A stretch of DNA of 64,000 nucleotides from Pogostemon cablin (GCA_023678885.1 CM042958.1:9294852-9358851), one strand, 5' to 3'. Counted from the first letter of the stretch, positions 25,032-39,109 are shown. Program-made: numbers and translations. The notes: generated by a model from the letters alone, not told the origin.

Positions 25032-28000
25032 TCAGTTATCCTTTCTGGTATCACTGGATGACAATGTAGACTGTGAGGGGAAAAATTCGAACCGTGACCC
25101 TGGTCCCAACGAGCGTCTCGTTGCATTGGGAGATTCTGTAAGCAGAGGTTCATACACAGAATTACGGCTCTTGGGTTGTGATATTGACAACGGGGACAGA
25201 TCTTTGTCCAAGGATCTCGACTGAGGCTCGATGCTCCCCAATGACAGGATCGGCCATCCCATTCGTTCTACCTGCTGGAGTATGTTAATCTTGCTTGATC
25301 TATACGTGTATCTGAAGTACTTCAGTGCAAGGACAGGGCCCATTCCGGCTGCTACAGTAAGCTGGAAAACGTACGCTGTTTGGTTAGTACAAGATAATTT
25401 GCCATTTACGTTAAGACGTTAATTCTTTTAAAATTATAAATTAAGCAATCATTAGGTGTGCAATTTCGGACAAGTGAAGTTTGTATTAACGTGGGAGATT
25501 CATAAATTTTATTTGAAGAGAGTAAAGGCAACATACAAAAGGACAAACGAATACTCACTATCATTGTAATCCAGTAGGATGGCTGCTTGCACAGACGAAA
25601 CATTATAGTATACATAGCCATTGATGGTATAGCACTAACAATTGAATTGATGATATAAAAGCCAAGCAGGTTGCCCCATATTGCAATATGTTGCAGAATT
25701 GTGAAAGAACTGCCAACAACAACAGAAAGGAGTAAACCAAACAGGATTGTATTCAATATGTAGATAACACGATAAAAAATTTGCAAACCACACAAAAAAA
25801 CAGTGCCCAAATCTCCAACCATCAACAGTTTTACGTGTAGCACATGTAGCAGAGATGTGCAATTCTTTCTCTTAAGGCCTTAAACTTGAAAAAAACCAAG
25901 GATTTATACATAACGTGAACATAGACAGGGAGAACCAATAAAGTGATTTTTCTCTGCAAGTATTATCAGCACATTCTTGTAAGAGTTTGGCATAAAAAGT
26001 GGAAGAGAAAGATAGCCACTAACTTGGTCTCCAATGCAACAACAAATGCTTGCAGCCAAATACACCCAGACAGTGCAACCATTGCTACCTCCTCCATCTC
26101 ACTTTTCTCAAAAGCATAGGAGTGTATGGTGATGACGAAAACAACAATTGCCTGATAGAAATGATAAAATATAGCATCAACTATTTAACAAGGAAAGTAA
26201 AGTTTCCCATACCAACTTATACATCACACACAAATGATTACACAAGGTCGGTAGGTGGGGATTGCCAATAGATAGGTAGCATGGATAAAAGATAATACTG
26301 TATCAGCTGAAATGCATTTAGCTCTTTTGGACATGGAATCTTATGTTTCCAGTTTCTGCTTCATGAAGAATATCAGTCAAACTCCTTTCTTGGAGTACTA
26401 TATTGAGTATTGGTTTTCAATTGATGAATGAATGATATCATTGAGTACTTTTTGCACTCTATTCATAAAAAAATGGAGGAATTTTATTTTCTCACAAATT
26501 CGAGGAAAAGAATTAGGAGCACTGACAGGTAATTTTTACTCATTTCTACTTTATTTTTTCCCCCAAATCCAAACCCATCAAAGTATATATTATATTAAAA
26601 CAGAAGATACTCAAAAACAGAAGACACTCACATGAAAGAGAGATCTCCCAAACCATCCAGCAAATGTGCTAGGGTTAAGAAGCCTGTTGCGAATGTCGTT
26701 ATGTCAGGCAAATACCAGAGCAAAGTATCCAACAGAAATAAATTTGAGAAGTTTAGTGAAATGTAATGTAGGGAAAAAGTGGGATAGCTTTTAAGAGAGA
26801 GAGCAAGGTTAAACCTTCCCGCTTGACAGTAAAATAATATCTGGGGATGCTGCATTACAGTTTTTTCACTAATATCTTTGTCGAGAACACTGACCAAAAC
26901 AGGAACACTAGTGTAAAACACATTATAAGCCATCAAGCTGACAGAGTTGAAAAGACTGGTCCCTGAGACACCTGAAATAAATGAGAAACTGGAAGTTTCG
27001 TAATGTTAGTACAATAAGATTATATACTCATATGCCATAAGAAACCCAATGAGAATAAATGACATAAGAAACTTACAAGATCTGAATAAAACATATAAGC
27101 AAGGACTTATAGAAGGAATACTGGGAAAGAAATGCTGTGCGATTATATGAATAGCGTCCATGTACGAGTATCAATCTTCTCAAAAATCTGAATTCTGCAA
27201 GGCAAGGATATAAGAACATGTTATCGCCGTCAAATTTAGTAAGATTATACTACTTACTGTTAATTTGCAAAATAATTTCCAGTATCAAAGTCAAACAGAA
27301 ATTGAACTAAAAAACTCAGCAATTTTAAGAAATAAAGGTTATTGCAATAATAATTAATTCACAAAGGAAAACAGAGTGCAATCATTTTATGAGAAAACAT
27401 GAGACACGGAAATAATTCAGGATTCCTAATACTGCACATTAAATAGCATCACATAGTATAGATTAAAGAAACAAATGTTCTAATGAAAGGCAAAAACTAC
27501 AGTTCAGAAGGATTCAGCATAGTTTTATCATAAAAGCCAACTCAAGAAAGGAAAAGATATTTTGAAAATCTTTTCCAGCCAAAAATTAAGCTGTAAGTGA
27601 ACATGGAAATGCACTCCATCAGTTTTATGCAAATCAAAATAAAGGGGACACAAACTGCACCAAGGTTTTGTTAGCATGCACATAATTTTCTTCACTAAAT
27701 TACTGATTGTGAATATGTTAGCTCCAGCTCTCAAACAAAATAAAGATTGTGCTAACTTGGGTAAGACCAAAAAAAAAAAAATCTTACTTCCAATGCTATA
27801 ATCAGCTGCCCTTGCTGCCTGCAAGCCTTCTCTCCCACTTATGCCAACCCCTATGTCAGCTTGTTGAATCATCCTCACATCATTTCCACCATCCCCAATG
27901 GCCAAAGTTCTGTAGTCACATAACTTCAAAAGTTCTACAAGCTGAAAAAAAAAAGTTGAAGGAGAAAGCTTCAATGGCATTTTACGGAATTCTAATGGTG

Positions 28001-29282
28001 GGTTATAAATCAGTTGATTTTATTGTCCACCTGAGAATAGTTATAGGAGTTGAGCAACACACCTGTGCCTTTTGGGATGGAGTTACACGACAACATATAG
28101 CTGTTCTTGACAAAATTGCAAGTTCTGTGAATGCTTTACGATGATGCTTAAGGGCAATTTCAAGAGCCCATCCATCCACAACAAAAGCTACATCCTGCAA
28201 CAACAAAAAAATCTTAGATAAGAAAATTCCTGTAGGACAGACCCGATTACTTAAAACTAAAAAGCAGTATATACCAGGCAATTCACCAAATACATAAATG
28301 TAGGAAAAAAGAAATTTCCACGGATCATAAAACAATTAACTGTCAGTAAATGCTGCTCGATTACGATGAACCTACCATATCAGCAGCAAAAGGTTCAGAT
28401 TGATGAAAATTAAAATAATACCTTGGGTTCAGAACCTGTAATTCTCATGGTAAGCAAAACCCTCTCCAGGCTCCTACACACTTCATCCTCAGTTTTCCCA
28501 TCAATCATCAGAAGCTGACCTTTAGGCTCTGTTGACAATGCACAAAAATAGCTTGAAATATGAAACAATGGCAGATCATAAAAATGACAATTTAATGATA
28601 GCAGCATTAGGTGCAGAAGGTCCAACAACTTTGCAGTTCTTTGAAGGAGATGAGATATAGCGAGGTTATTGCTACTCTTAAAGAAGAGGTCATTGACAGA
28701 CTAATAGGTTCTCTGATGCACTCAAGAAGAGGTCATGCATGAATGGTGTAAAATTCATTCAACAAAAAAGAAAGGTTATTGCTAATTTTTGGTGATCAGA
28801 AAGTACTTGGAAAGAGTTCTTGATACTCATAAAGAACAAATACCTCAAATGATCAAAAATGGGAAAGTGAGATGATTGTTATATGAGTCAGCTAGAGTTC
28901 CCTACGTGTATATAAACTTGGACAGCAATAAGAATTACCAGCAAATTGAAGAAAAAATAGAAATTTGGTAGAAGGTAGCTTCGGGACTTCTTGTGGAATA
29001 TAAAAAGTAATATTGATTTTCAAGGACTATTAAAATTATGAGTCAAGCCAGTACGAGAAAAGAATTATGTAATGTAAAGATTGAAATAAAAATCACCTGG
29101 AGACACAAAATTGCATGAAAGAGCAATTTGTATAGCCGTGCTCTGCTTATCACCAGTCAGCATCCAAAAATTTATTCCAGCTTTCCTAAGAGATTTGATT
29201 GTCTCAGGCACACCATCCTGATTGTTACCAAAGTAGGAAAGTACAGAGAAAACAAATCATATGACAGCTGGAAAAAAAAAAT

Positions 29283-29370
<88 letters not shown>

Positions 29371-32300
29371 GAAATAAAAAAGTGAGAGAGATGTCTTGAA
29401 ATGCATATAAAATCACCTGTAGACGATCTTCTATGGCAGCTACACCAAGAATCTCAAAATCACGCTCTAATCTTTGGCAGACTTCAGCAACTCTCCACTA
29501 CAAAACACATTAACTAAAGTAAGTATAAAGGCATTCAACTTTACATAAAATAAAAAAACTAATAACAAGGGGAAAAAAAAGTGAGAGAGAAACGATAACA
29601 GATGGTGGCAAGTGTCTCATTTTACCTCTCTATCAACTAATGTACTATTAGCCTCTTTGAACAATAAGGCCCATTTCCGATATTCATCATCACCTAATTC
29701 GCGCCAAGCAAGGCAAAATGTTCGCAGACCCAGTTGAGCATATTGTTCGACAGCTTCAGCAAAAATCCTTATTGGTTGCCCTGATACAATCTATCCATTA
29801 GATAATGAAGTAAGACATGATCTTATTATTTGCAGTTTCCCTGAAGATAAATTATGTACAACCAACAACAACAAAATAAAATTTTATCAGAAATAGATGA
29901 AGAAAGTGTAATGCAGGTTAAAAATAAATGTAACCAACATATAGATAAGTCATGCATGAAAATAAAATAAACTTACCCGCATAAGCATGAGGAAGAATAG
30001 CTTCATCTGCTCCTTTAGATAAAAGAAATTTTTTCCCACTTTGGCACTCCTTGACAACCACAGACATTCTTTTCCGGTCAGAAGTGAACTCCAGAATGTC
30101 TAGAACTTCATATCGGATTAGAGAAGCATTGAATTTAATGTCTGCATGGTCAGAAAATTCATGAGTATCTGAGGTACAAAATACACGGAATAAAAAAGAC
30201 AGAATGGAATGATGCATTAACAAAGTTTGGATTCGTAGGGTTGGGGTTGGGGTGGGAGTTGATATTATCAGCAAACCTGTAGAACTTCAATCAAGTTGAC
30301 CTTTGATGGTAAAATTAAATATTATAAGAAACTATAACGAAATTTCACTTATAATTATGTTCACTTGATGATTCCAATATCCCCAAAGAACGTACTGGAA
30401 GTGCATGGCACGCTTTTCTAATCTAAACTTGTCCAATTTAAAATTATTTCAATAGTTTGCTTTTAAAATTGCAATTGGTTCATGCTGGGTGGCAGATGCG
30501 CCAAAAGATGTTGTAGTGCACTAAACCTGTAGCCATCCACCCACAAAATCTGAAGGGCTTACCAAGAAAATTCCCATTTTTATTCTCAAAAATCATATGC
30601 AGACGACCAGCAGCACGTACAAGAGCTTCTTCATCTTGGGATTGTGCTTTGTATATTATTGGCCCATTTTTACTGTACACCATCATAGAAAATGCAGGAT
30701 TTGAGATTCACTAACTGGAAAAATATAATTCCTTTCAAAACATATAAAACATGACTCCTATTTTTGGTTAGCATTTTCATACGGATACTTATGATTACCT
30801 TCGGACAGGAATTACAGTATTACATATTGCCATAACTTTGAGAAATCGAATCACGTCGGTTGAGCCAGTGGCAACAGCATTAAGCAGCTTTGAATCTGTA
30901 TGACAAAAATTATGTGGCAGGGTTTTTAAATAAGTTCTGTTTATAACTTATACTCACGGTAAACATCACCCATCAGCAGGTACAGTTTTCACATCAGCTG
31001 ACACTACAGCACCATGAGATTCCACACTTTCATCATATACATATTAAAACTATAATTACATGCTAAATTTGTCAAATTATGATGGTGTTACATGACTCGT
31101 TCATTTATGTTCCATTGTTAATAATATATTTTCCCTTAAATGAAGCACAAGTAATTAAAAATATGCACAGTCAACCCACCAACCTAGGATTCATAAAATA
31201 AACCATATTATAACATATGCATCAGCAATAAGCTTAGGAAGCATGAGTTTTGAAAAGGACAAGAGTTCTTATGATGGAAGGACTAGATGAAGAGTCTGAA
31301 TTCCGACATTTTATGTGAAGAAGTCCTTTCTCAAATTTCTCTTATAGCATAAACCTCTTCAGAGTCATAAAAATGTCATAGTGCTCCAGAGAACTTTTAA
31401 AATCAAGCTTACAAACAATTCAATTAAACATTTTCTGGAATATACAAACATTGCAGAAAATATTTGTTAATAAGTTGATCTAGGGGTTCTTCAGAGGATG
31501 TTTTATCTTTAGTCATTATACTTTATAGAAAACAAATAAAAAAGGGCATCATCACACCCCAATTATAGTAGTATTTCAGTATGACAACGGATTTAGTGTT
31601 TAACAGGTTTGAGCCAAAAAGTGAAAACAAATTCACAAATGAAACTAAGGTAGTTTTACCTGTCAAGGCATCACCGTTCTCATTCCCATAAAAACTTCCA
31701 CTTATACAACATCGTTTAAAGAACATTTTATTTTCAGTAAGGGTTCCCGTCTTATCCGTCAATATATACTCAACTTGCCCCAAGTCCTCACTAATTGCTG
31801 TGCTGCCAATAACAGAAACACAAAAAATTAAACCAGGATTGCATGGAAAAGCAACATTATAAATGTTGGAAATAAGAGTTTCTTACTTCGTTGCATGGGA
31901 CCGAATTCCTGTTTCCAGATCAACCATCTGATCATCCCAATCAATAAATTTAGCATACAAGCTTTTAACAAGATCTAAGGATACCTGCATTAAAGACAAT
32001 GTGACAGGCCTTTTTCATGAAAATATAAGTTGCAAAGACAAGCAACATATGTAAAAATTCACACGGAAAGACTTCAACTACAAAATATCCATATCAATTA
32101 GGAAATATTATAACGAGATGACAAGAAAAATCAAAATTTACCTTTATAGATATAGGAATCATAATGGAGCAAAGAAGTTCAAATCGAAGAGGGATGATCA
32201 GAAGCTCATACCAAGGACCTTCTTTGGGATATTGAACATACCATAACTACAAGATATGAATCAAAATTTTGGGCATCAGACACTAAAAAAGAACCAAGGC

Positions 32301-35300
32301 ACATAAAATTATAAAAGGGACAGGTGAGGAATGCCATATCAAGAGGCAGTGCTGGTCAATATTTTCTCCTCGCATTAGCACTATTGTTTGAAACTTCAAA
32401 GTCCAGTTTAATCAACAAGAATGATTGATAAAATTCAAGGTACTATAAACCAAATTCAACTCCAAATTATTACATAAATCAACCACAAATGATCATTATA
32501 TTAGATCTCCAACGTATACATAAACAAGCTTCACTAACACACTTAAGCCATAACAGTCGTTTTCCGCAAAATCGCTTCAAAGGATTTATACAAGTGCAAG
32601 ACAAAAAACCCTGCCACCAGCTTTACACAATTTCAGGTTGCATTTTGTTGCACATGCTGTATTGAACTTGTAAACTATAAATTGAAGCAAGAAAAACAAA
32701 TAAGCAGTTTAGCAAGACACCTTCCTTGCTTCTGTGTCCTTCCAAACATTCCCAGCAATCCCCAGAACTATTACAACAACTATCTGAAAAACGAATATTG
32801 CTCCAGTCAATTTGTCAATCATAGCATCTACAGCTGTAAGCTTTGGTTCAGGTATACCCCTACTCATTCCCAGCTTGGTTTCATTGCCTGCATTCGGTAA
32901 GTGTGAGAATTGAACCAGAAATCACATTATATAAGGTAAAAAAGGAATCAAATTATAGCGGTTCGAAAATAAAGTGGCCTAGAACTCAAAAATGACATTG
33001 GACCACATCACGTCCCAGAGAAAGCACAAGATACAAGGAAAACAAAGTCTAAGCGAACTGTAAACTAAAGATGATGAATCATTAAAAGTTAAAAATAAAC
33101 CATCCTGCTTTGAATTGGAAGATCTAAGACATAAAAAAAATCTTATGAATAAACAGCTTGCAACCATTAAAACAAAACAAAACAAAAAAAAAAGAAGAAA
33201 AATAATCACCTTGTGACCTGTGAGGGCAATCAGCCCTACTGGATCTAAGGAAACCTACAACCATGATGTGTTCTCAGGTAAATTAACTGTTTTTTAGTAA
33301 ATTAACCCTTTAATATCTTTCAAAAACAAAGGGAAATTACCAGTCAAACATATAAATCAAATATATTTTGTAATAAGAGTATGGATGGTGACCTCTTTGA
33401 AGAGTAATAAAGAAAAATAGCATTGAAAGCTAGAATCAATGTAACTAGCATGAGTATCAACGCAAACTACTCAACTGCACCACAGTTGAATCTTTGGGCT
33501 CTTAGTCTCTAACCCGATCATGACTATAAACTATGAAGATGTCCTCTTCAATTTATTTATATCAGGTCCAACTATGGTATAAAAAAACTAATACAACTTT
33601 TTAATACCTGTAATCAATATAATAAATAGTGGCTTCTCCTTCAAGATAAATACACAGGATATTAAAGAACATTTACTATGATCTTGATGCGCAAGAAATT
33701 TACACTTGCCTGTATATACAGCAACCCCACAGGCCCACTCCGTGTTCCTTAAGTAGCATGATTGGAGGAGAGTGTTTTTAATAGTCAAGGGGAAAACATC
33801 ATTGTCAAGAAACGGAGGAAACAATCGCATGTTTGCATCAAACCTCCTAATATCTTTATCTGGACTGGGGCACTCAATTACGCCCTGGCAGAAGAATATA
33901 TTTTTAATGACCTGAGTGTTCCATATAGTGATCTATAATTTTTAACGTAGAAATGCCTTGCCTTTATTTTGTGTAATAATTCAACATCAATTCCCATGCA
34001 AGCAGAAGGTATTGCCCGTGTCTTCAGGTCAGTTTCACCATCTAGTGCTGATGTCTACAAAACACAATACATCAATATCATCTACAAATAGATGCTGCTA
34101 CGCATTCAATATTTTTTTCCCTCTTTCAAATAATATAGGAATTCCGAACTTGAAGAGAAAGATCTATGAAGCACTTAAGCTCCTTGTTCAATTACCATAT
34201 TCAATTTATCAGGTGTCAGAACAAAAATAAGTTTTAAAATGTATCTTGGTTGATAACATTCAAATGTTGCATGGCAAGAGGAAATTAAGAAAATCCTAAA
34301 AGTGAGAGATTCAAGAATTCAGAGAAGATTAAAAAATCAAAAGGGCGTCTATTTTACATGACTACACAAAATACATGGGATAGTATAAATTTAAAAGAAA
34401 ACCTATTTAGGTTGTCAGTACCTTTAGATCAGATTCATTTGAATAGATAAAAAGACTGCTTCTCTCTCTTTGATTTTCAAATTTATGCTCCTCATCCTTA
34501 AACTAGTTTGAAAATCAAAACACTGAGGCTCAAGCCAAAAGAGTAAGAAATTTGACGTTATTAGTAATTTTAGTTATGCCACAGCCAACTCCACCTTTGT
34601 CTTATGCACAATTAAACTTATTTACAAAGTTATTTATCAAAGATAGTTGCTCTAAATTTTCAGTTGAGCCAATCACTCTGCAACAAATGGATGCTATATT
34701 TTTTGGTTACCTCTCATCAAATAAAGCTTAAATTAAGGCACAACTTAACTTCTTCATAAGGTAAATTGTTGAATAAATTTTTTGAATTCAATTACTAATT
34801 AAATTGAAAATATGAATCTGAAGGAATTTTCTGCTTGTTTTCTCAGATAGAAGAAACTTGGAATCAGGGATAATGAAGCCTATCAACAGATATTAAGAAA
34901 GCTTTACCTCCGCATAGCAAATACCCTGAGGATCTGCTGTACCAAGCAACACAAGATCACAAGGAACTTCATCATTGTCCCGCAGCCATACTATGTTCCC
35001 AACACAAATATCTTGGGCTTGCACCTAGAGAAAATAAACATAAAGCATGACAGATGATCTAATATAAAATGGGAAGAAAGAAAAAAAGAGCAATTAAGCT
35101 GAAAAATATGAGAAAAACACATTCAAAATCTGAGATTCTTTCTTATTCATTTCCCTTCTACGGATAAATAAAAAACGTGATTGACAAAATGCTACTGCAA
35201 ACCATATTTTGGTGAGCTAAATTAAATATTCCATCTGAGCCATTCGATAACAAATGAGAAACTTTGAGCAATCTAATTAGAATTAGAAATACGAATAAAC

Positions 35301-36163
35301 AATGAGACAGTTCACGTACAACTTTTCTGACACCATGCCTCACGATCCAGACTTCTTTCTCATTAGCTTTCTTATCTGAAAGATATCTGTTGTAATCATC
35401 CCATGCCTCTTTGGTTGCAGAGACAGAAAAGATGAAGATTAGAGGACCCCAAGTACTTGCAGGATTCACGGGGGTAATCAGCGACCATAGTTGAAGGCAA
35501 GCAATCAACAAAAAGTACTGGTTCATAAATCGGCTGGAAAGAAAAGATAGAGCTGTATAAAAAAACAGGAAATAGGATAGAGTAGATAAACATTATTATT
35601 ATACAAACAATGACATCAAAGATTATTGCAGGCACAGAATCTACCCAGCTAAATTCATGGTTTGATACACATCAATTTGAGAGGTCTGCTGATAACAGAA
35701 AATGGAATTTAGCATGAAAAGAAAGAAGGAAATTTACATGATTGAAAATAGAACATGGTTGTGTAAAATTGGTAGGTCAAAAAAGTGAAAGAGAGCACCT
35801 CCACAATCCAATTAAAATAATGTTGCAGGGAAATGAAAAAGGAATTAGAACAAGAGCCATTAAAAGGACATATGATTCTTGCTCCATGTATGAGGAAATA
35901 TATTTGCAGCACAGAATTGAAACTGTTAGTGCTTAAAAAGTTTGACTGACATTTCCACATAAAAGAAAATGAGTAGAAATCAATTCATCATACACATGAA
36001 CTTGAAGGGCGATGTAGATAAACAGTGCGAACCTGAATTGCTCCCATAGATTTTTAGGAATAAAATTCCAGATTGTATACTTTCTGTTTGAAATACGATT
36101 ATCACAGTAGAGATCTTGTGCTAGATTGTCGTCATTTATGTATGCATAACGCTTCATGATCAA
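25032..36163 (-). CDS. ALA2: Phospholipid-transporting P4-ATPase (flippase), ALA2 type
   Basis: Twenty-four exons give about 1,103 aa with every junction in phase: 36163-36033, 35533-35320, 35024-34908, 34054-33962, 33884-33710, 32887-32721, 32246-32142, 31984-31887, 31802-31660, 30895-30799, 30672-30563, 30141-29977, 29780-29626, 29497-29417, 29217-29097, 28528-28422, 28194-28063, 27941-27788, 27194-27077, 26988-26815, 26683-26632, 26151-26024, 25709-25559 and 25361-25032. I prefer the ATG at 36157 (MKRYAYINDD). Hallmarks: DGET (about 157-160), the phosphorylated Asp in DKTGTLT (about 381) and GDGGNDV (about 751), plus ten expected membrane helices. The tail (EPLLTESPNATRRSLGPGSR) matches Arabidopsis ALA2, about 1,107 aa. 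Family role: flipping aminophospholipids across endomembranes with an ALIS/CDC50 subunit. The introns after exons 4 and 5 start with GC. No lesion was seen, so the gene appears intact. Confidence 0.95.
29286..29367. repeat. (AT)n microsatellite, about 41 units, in an ALA2 intron
   Basis: An uninterrupted AT dinucleotide run in the intron between exons 14 and 15 (29416-29218). It is likely length-polymorphic and self-complementary in RNA. Confidence 0.95.
32888..33709 (-). other. GC-AG intron 5 of the ALA2-type gene (822 bp)
   Basis: The donor reads TATACAG|GCAAGTG, the standard GC-donor consensus, and the acceptor AATGCAG|GCAATGAAACC. The join gives VYTG followed by NETKLG, as in the family. 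A GT four bases downstream would insert two residues (KC) into this conserved motif. The intron contains a possible 45-nt cassette at 33210-33254. Confidence 0.8.
33885..33961 (-). other. GC-AG intron 4 of the ALA2-type gene (77 bp)
   Basis: The donor reads AAAATAAAG|GCAAGG and the acceptor TGCCAG|GGCGTAATT. Using the GC donor gives HKIK followed by GVIECP, the conserved family sequence, in phase. The nearest downstream GT would add non-conserved residues, so the GC donor is preferred. Confidence 0.8.
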
Positions 36164-38077
36164 CTCAATAGCATGTGTTGAAGTTTAATAGGATCACAGC
36201 TCAGCCACCACAGATCTCATAACATTTATGGTGTAGCAATGCTGAATGAAGTGCATAAACCTATAAACCCTGTAACATGTCCAAAATTTTACTAGAAGCA
36301 ATAGATAATTGTGATGGGAAGTATCAAATATGACATAAAACTAAAAGAACATACACAAGCAGATCAAGGGAAAAAAAATGGTTACAGGAAAAGGCAAAAG
36401 GAACCAAATAGAGTCCTTCCTCCCAAAGAGTAATCTATGATATGCTACTTTTAATGCAAAAAATAGAGCATGCTCAAGAACGAACTAAAATCAGTACACA
36501 CTTATACTGATGGGATTTTTCTTTCGCAGCGATGGGCAAATAAATCATACCATATTGCTAGTATAGTTATACAGTTCTACTTTCAATTTCTGACCTAGTT
36601 TTACCATCGATATAATTTATTTGAAGTACTGCACTGAATCTAATTTAATCTAATGCGCTAGATTTGTGACAAAGGCCACTTGAAATGAAGGCCTAGAAGC
36701 TTGATATTTATATAGTTGTAAGTTGTGACAGAACATTTTAAAAGAAAATAGATAAAGCGCTCGCTCGAAGCGAAGTTGAATAAAATGCAAAATTGCCTTA
36801 CTGTTGTAGTTTCCAAAGAATAAAATGCGTTCAGGACCCCTCGCTCAAGCTACAGTTTATAATTGCAATGTCCTTAATCCATGCAGTTGATCTCACCCAT
36901 GAAAGATATTGTTAATTGTAATAGTACTACTTCCATCAAACTCAAGATACTCAGCATTCATAGACAGAACTAGCTAACATGGCTGCTCACAGCAGTACGA
37001 TGTCATGCATTTGGAGCTTATTCTTCATCCACTTTTTCAGGATCAATAATTCTAAATTGATTTTTAATTGCAGCATAAATGCGAATTCATCGTGTAATTA
37101 AGCTTAATCTTCTATAGACAATCCCGGGTTCCTCAACTTGTTCATATCAAAATATGTACATCCAGCAACTCAATAATATGGAGAGAAAGAAAAAAAAAAC
37201 TCATGATTATAAAACCTCCCGAAGAAACTGAAAACACAAAATAAAATATAAACCAGAATTGGCAAATTATTCAACGAACAATTTTGATTTATACATAACG
37301 AAAATCGTAACATTGATTATATTAATACCGCTTGATCAATGTTCTTCTAATTAGTGAAAGTTTCAACAAATCGAAGCCGAATACGATTCTAGGGCTCCGA
37401 TTATACCCGACCTGTGAATCCGACACCGCTTCAGAGCTTTGCTTTGCTGCAAAAACGCGAAGGCTAGCCTACTTGCGAGCTATGATCGCACCACAGTCAA
37501 CTAAAGAGTTTTTGCCATTCAGAGAAATGGTCGTTATTGCCAAAGTCGCGTTTCTTAAACGCACCTTTGATATATCGCATTTAATGGACGTGGCACTGGC
37601 ACACCGTTATATTATGGGCCGATTTAGAGACCGTACTTTGGGCCTCACAACTAGTAAGCTTATTAATGATGCAAACAATTCAGGCCCAGTGATCATAACC
37701 TACGACCATATTTTCCTATTACCAATTTTCCCCTGATTCATTTACAGCAAAAAATTCAGGCCCAGATCATATCCTACGTCGGTATTTTCCTATTACCAAT
37801 TTGCCCCTGATTCATTTACAAAGTGCGAAACTCTTCCCACAACTATGTATTATTGTACATATTACTACGTGTTTTTGATGTAATGAAAAATGAAAAAATA
37901 GATAGAAAAAATCATTTTATGATAAATGGGCAAAAAAATATTTAAAATAAAAAAAGATCATATTAGATTTTTTCCTATAAATGACATGGCGCATGATGTT
38001 TGAACTTTGAAATTCAATAAACAATCCATGGTGTTTTGTGCTCACGAATTGAATATTTAGATTTATTTACTATATTA
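36164..38077. other. Upstream region of the ALA2-type gene: probable 5' UTR intron, leader and promoter
   Basis: Bases 36164 to about 37350 are intron-like. A less AT-rich block at about 37370-37600 contains, on the minus strand, TGTCGGATTCACAG|GTCGGG, a possible 5' splice site ending a non-coding first exon. An open plus-strand frame at 37332-37736 over this block looks accidental. No TATA box stands out. A short tandem duplication follows at 37677. Confidence 0.4.
37677..37822. repeat. 76-bp tandem duplication upstream of the ALA2-type gene
   Basis: AATTCAGGCCCAG at 37677 recurs at 37753, followed in both by CATA/CCTACG, TATTTTCCTATTACCAATTT and CCCCTGATTCATTTACA. There are a few substitutions and small indels. 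Confidence 0.85.
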
Positions 38078-38221
38078 CTTCATCTGTCCCACCAAATGGT
38101 CACCGTTTACTTTTTGTGCGTAGATTAAGGAGTATAATTATTTATATATAATGGGTAGCTATATCAGTAGTGACTGGTAGACCATATATGAAATCATTTT
38201 ACTAAAAGTGGAAAATGAGGA
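38078..38221. mobile_element. Stowaway-like MITE relic interrupted by the LTR retrotransposon
   Basis: TA then CTTCATCTGTCCC, followed by GTTTACTTTTTGTGC and TAGATTAAGGAGTAT, which match the intact MITE at 44559-44783. The sequence stops at the 5' LTR; related but degenerate sequence (GAATGGACTCACAATATAG) resumes after 42576, so the LTR element appears to have landed inside this MITE. Confidence 0.6.
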
Positions 38222-39061
38222 TGTGATAGGGCCCATATCCGAGCCCAAAAATTACATCATGTGGCCCGAGAAAGAGAGCTAGCGTCCGGACTCCCCATCT
38301 GCAGCAGGTAGCGCAACAAGGAGAGAGCAAGCGAGTGGGAGAGACGCGCTCGCTCACCTGGGAGAAGCAAGTGGAAGGCATTCCCTCTCTCTACACTCAC
38401 CCACTTGCTTTCTCACTCCCTACTCTCTCTCTCTCTCCGACTCCCTCTCTACCCACTTGCCATCTCTTACACTCGTTCCATACTTTCTCTCTACTCCCCC
38501 CACTCTACCCATTTACTGCTCTCTAACTCTCTCTCTACCGACTCCCTCTCACCCACTTACTCTCTAACTCTCTCTCTCTACCGACTCCCTCTCTACCCAC
38601 TTACTCCCTAACTCTCTCTATACTGACTCCCACCCAAATTGCCCACTTGGGCCTGACGCCCTACAAGCCTAGTAGATATCCCTAAGATATCTACTAGGAA
38701 AATAATCATAAGAGATCTTTTAATAGCCTCATGCGGATATGCATTTAATGCCCACTTGCTACTAGGTTCACTCCACTTGTATAAGAGGGGCCGGCACATT
38801 CATCTTCAATATCAGTTCATCTTCACCATCAACACCAAGCTTACCACCATTACTATTGTAAAAGGAGAATTATCTCCTCCACCACACAAACAAATAAAAT
38901 AGAGAGAAACAAACTCTCTACTTTAAACTCCCACAAACGTGGAGGAATTCTTGTGTCTTCTTCTTCTATGCTTTCTCCATATTATGTTAGATTAGTCCGA
39001 TTAAACCATATAACAGCCACATTAGACATTCACCTCACCCATCAAAAATCGACTATCTACA
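38222..39061 (+). repeat. 5' LTR (840 bp)
   Basis: It starts TGTGATAGGG and ends ATCTACA. It contains a long CT-rich stretch (about 38382-38632) built from ACTCCCTCTCT and CCGACTCC units, then a probable promoter part (CACTTGTATAAGAGGGGCCG at about 38774) with a TATAA-like box. By eye it is roughly 90% or more identical to the 3' LTR. Confidence 0.9.
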
Positions 39062-39109
39062 TTTGGCGCTAGAAGGAATGAGGCATTCCCTCTACAACTC
39101 CAAGAAGTC

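Noticed and set aside
24878..25153. Open minus-strand frame over the ALA2 3' end
   Set aside because: A shifted-frame shadow of the last ALA2 exon and its 3' UTR.
29128..29416. Open frames encoding alternating Ile-Tyr
   Set aside because: Translation of the (AT)n microsatellite in an intron.
37332..37736. Open frame of 134 codons on the plus strand
   Set aside because: It lies opposite the presumed 5' leader of the ALA2-type gene, shows no domain or family resemblance and ends in repeated sequence; probably chance.
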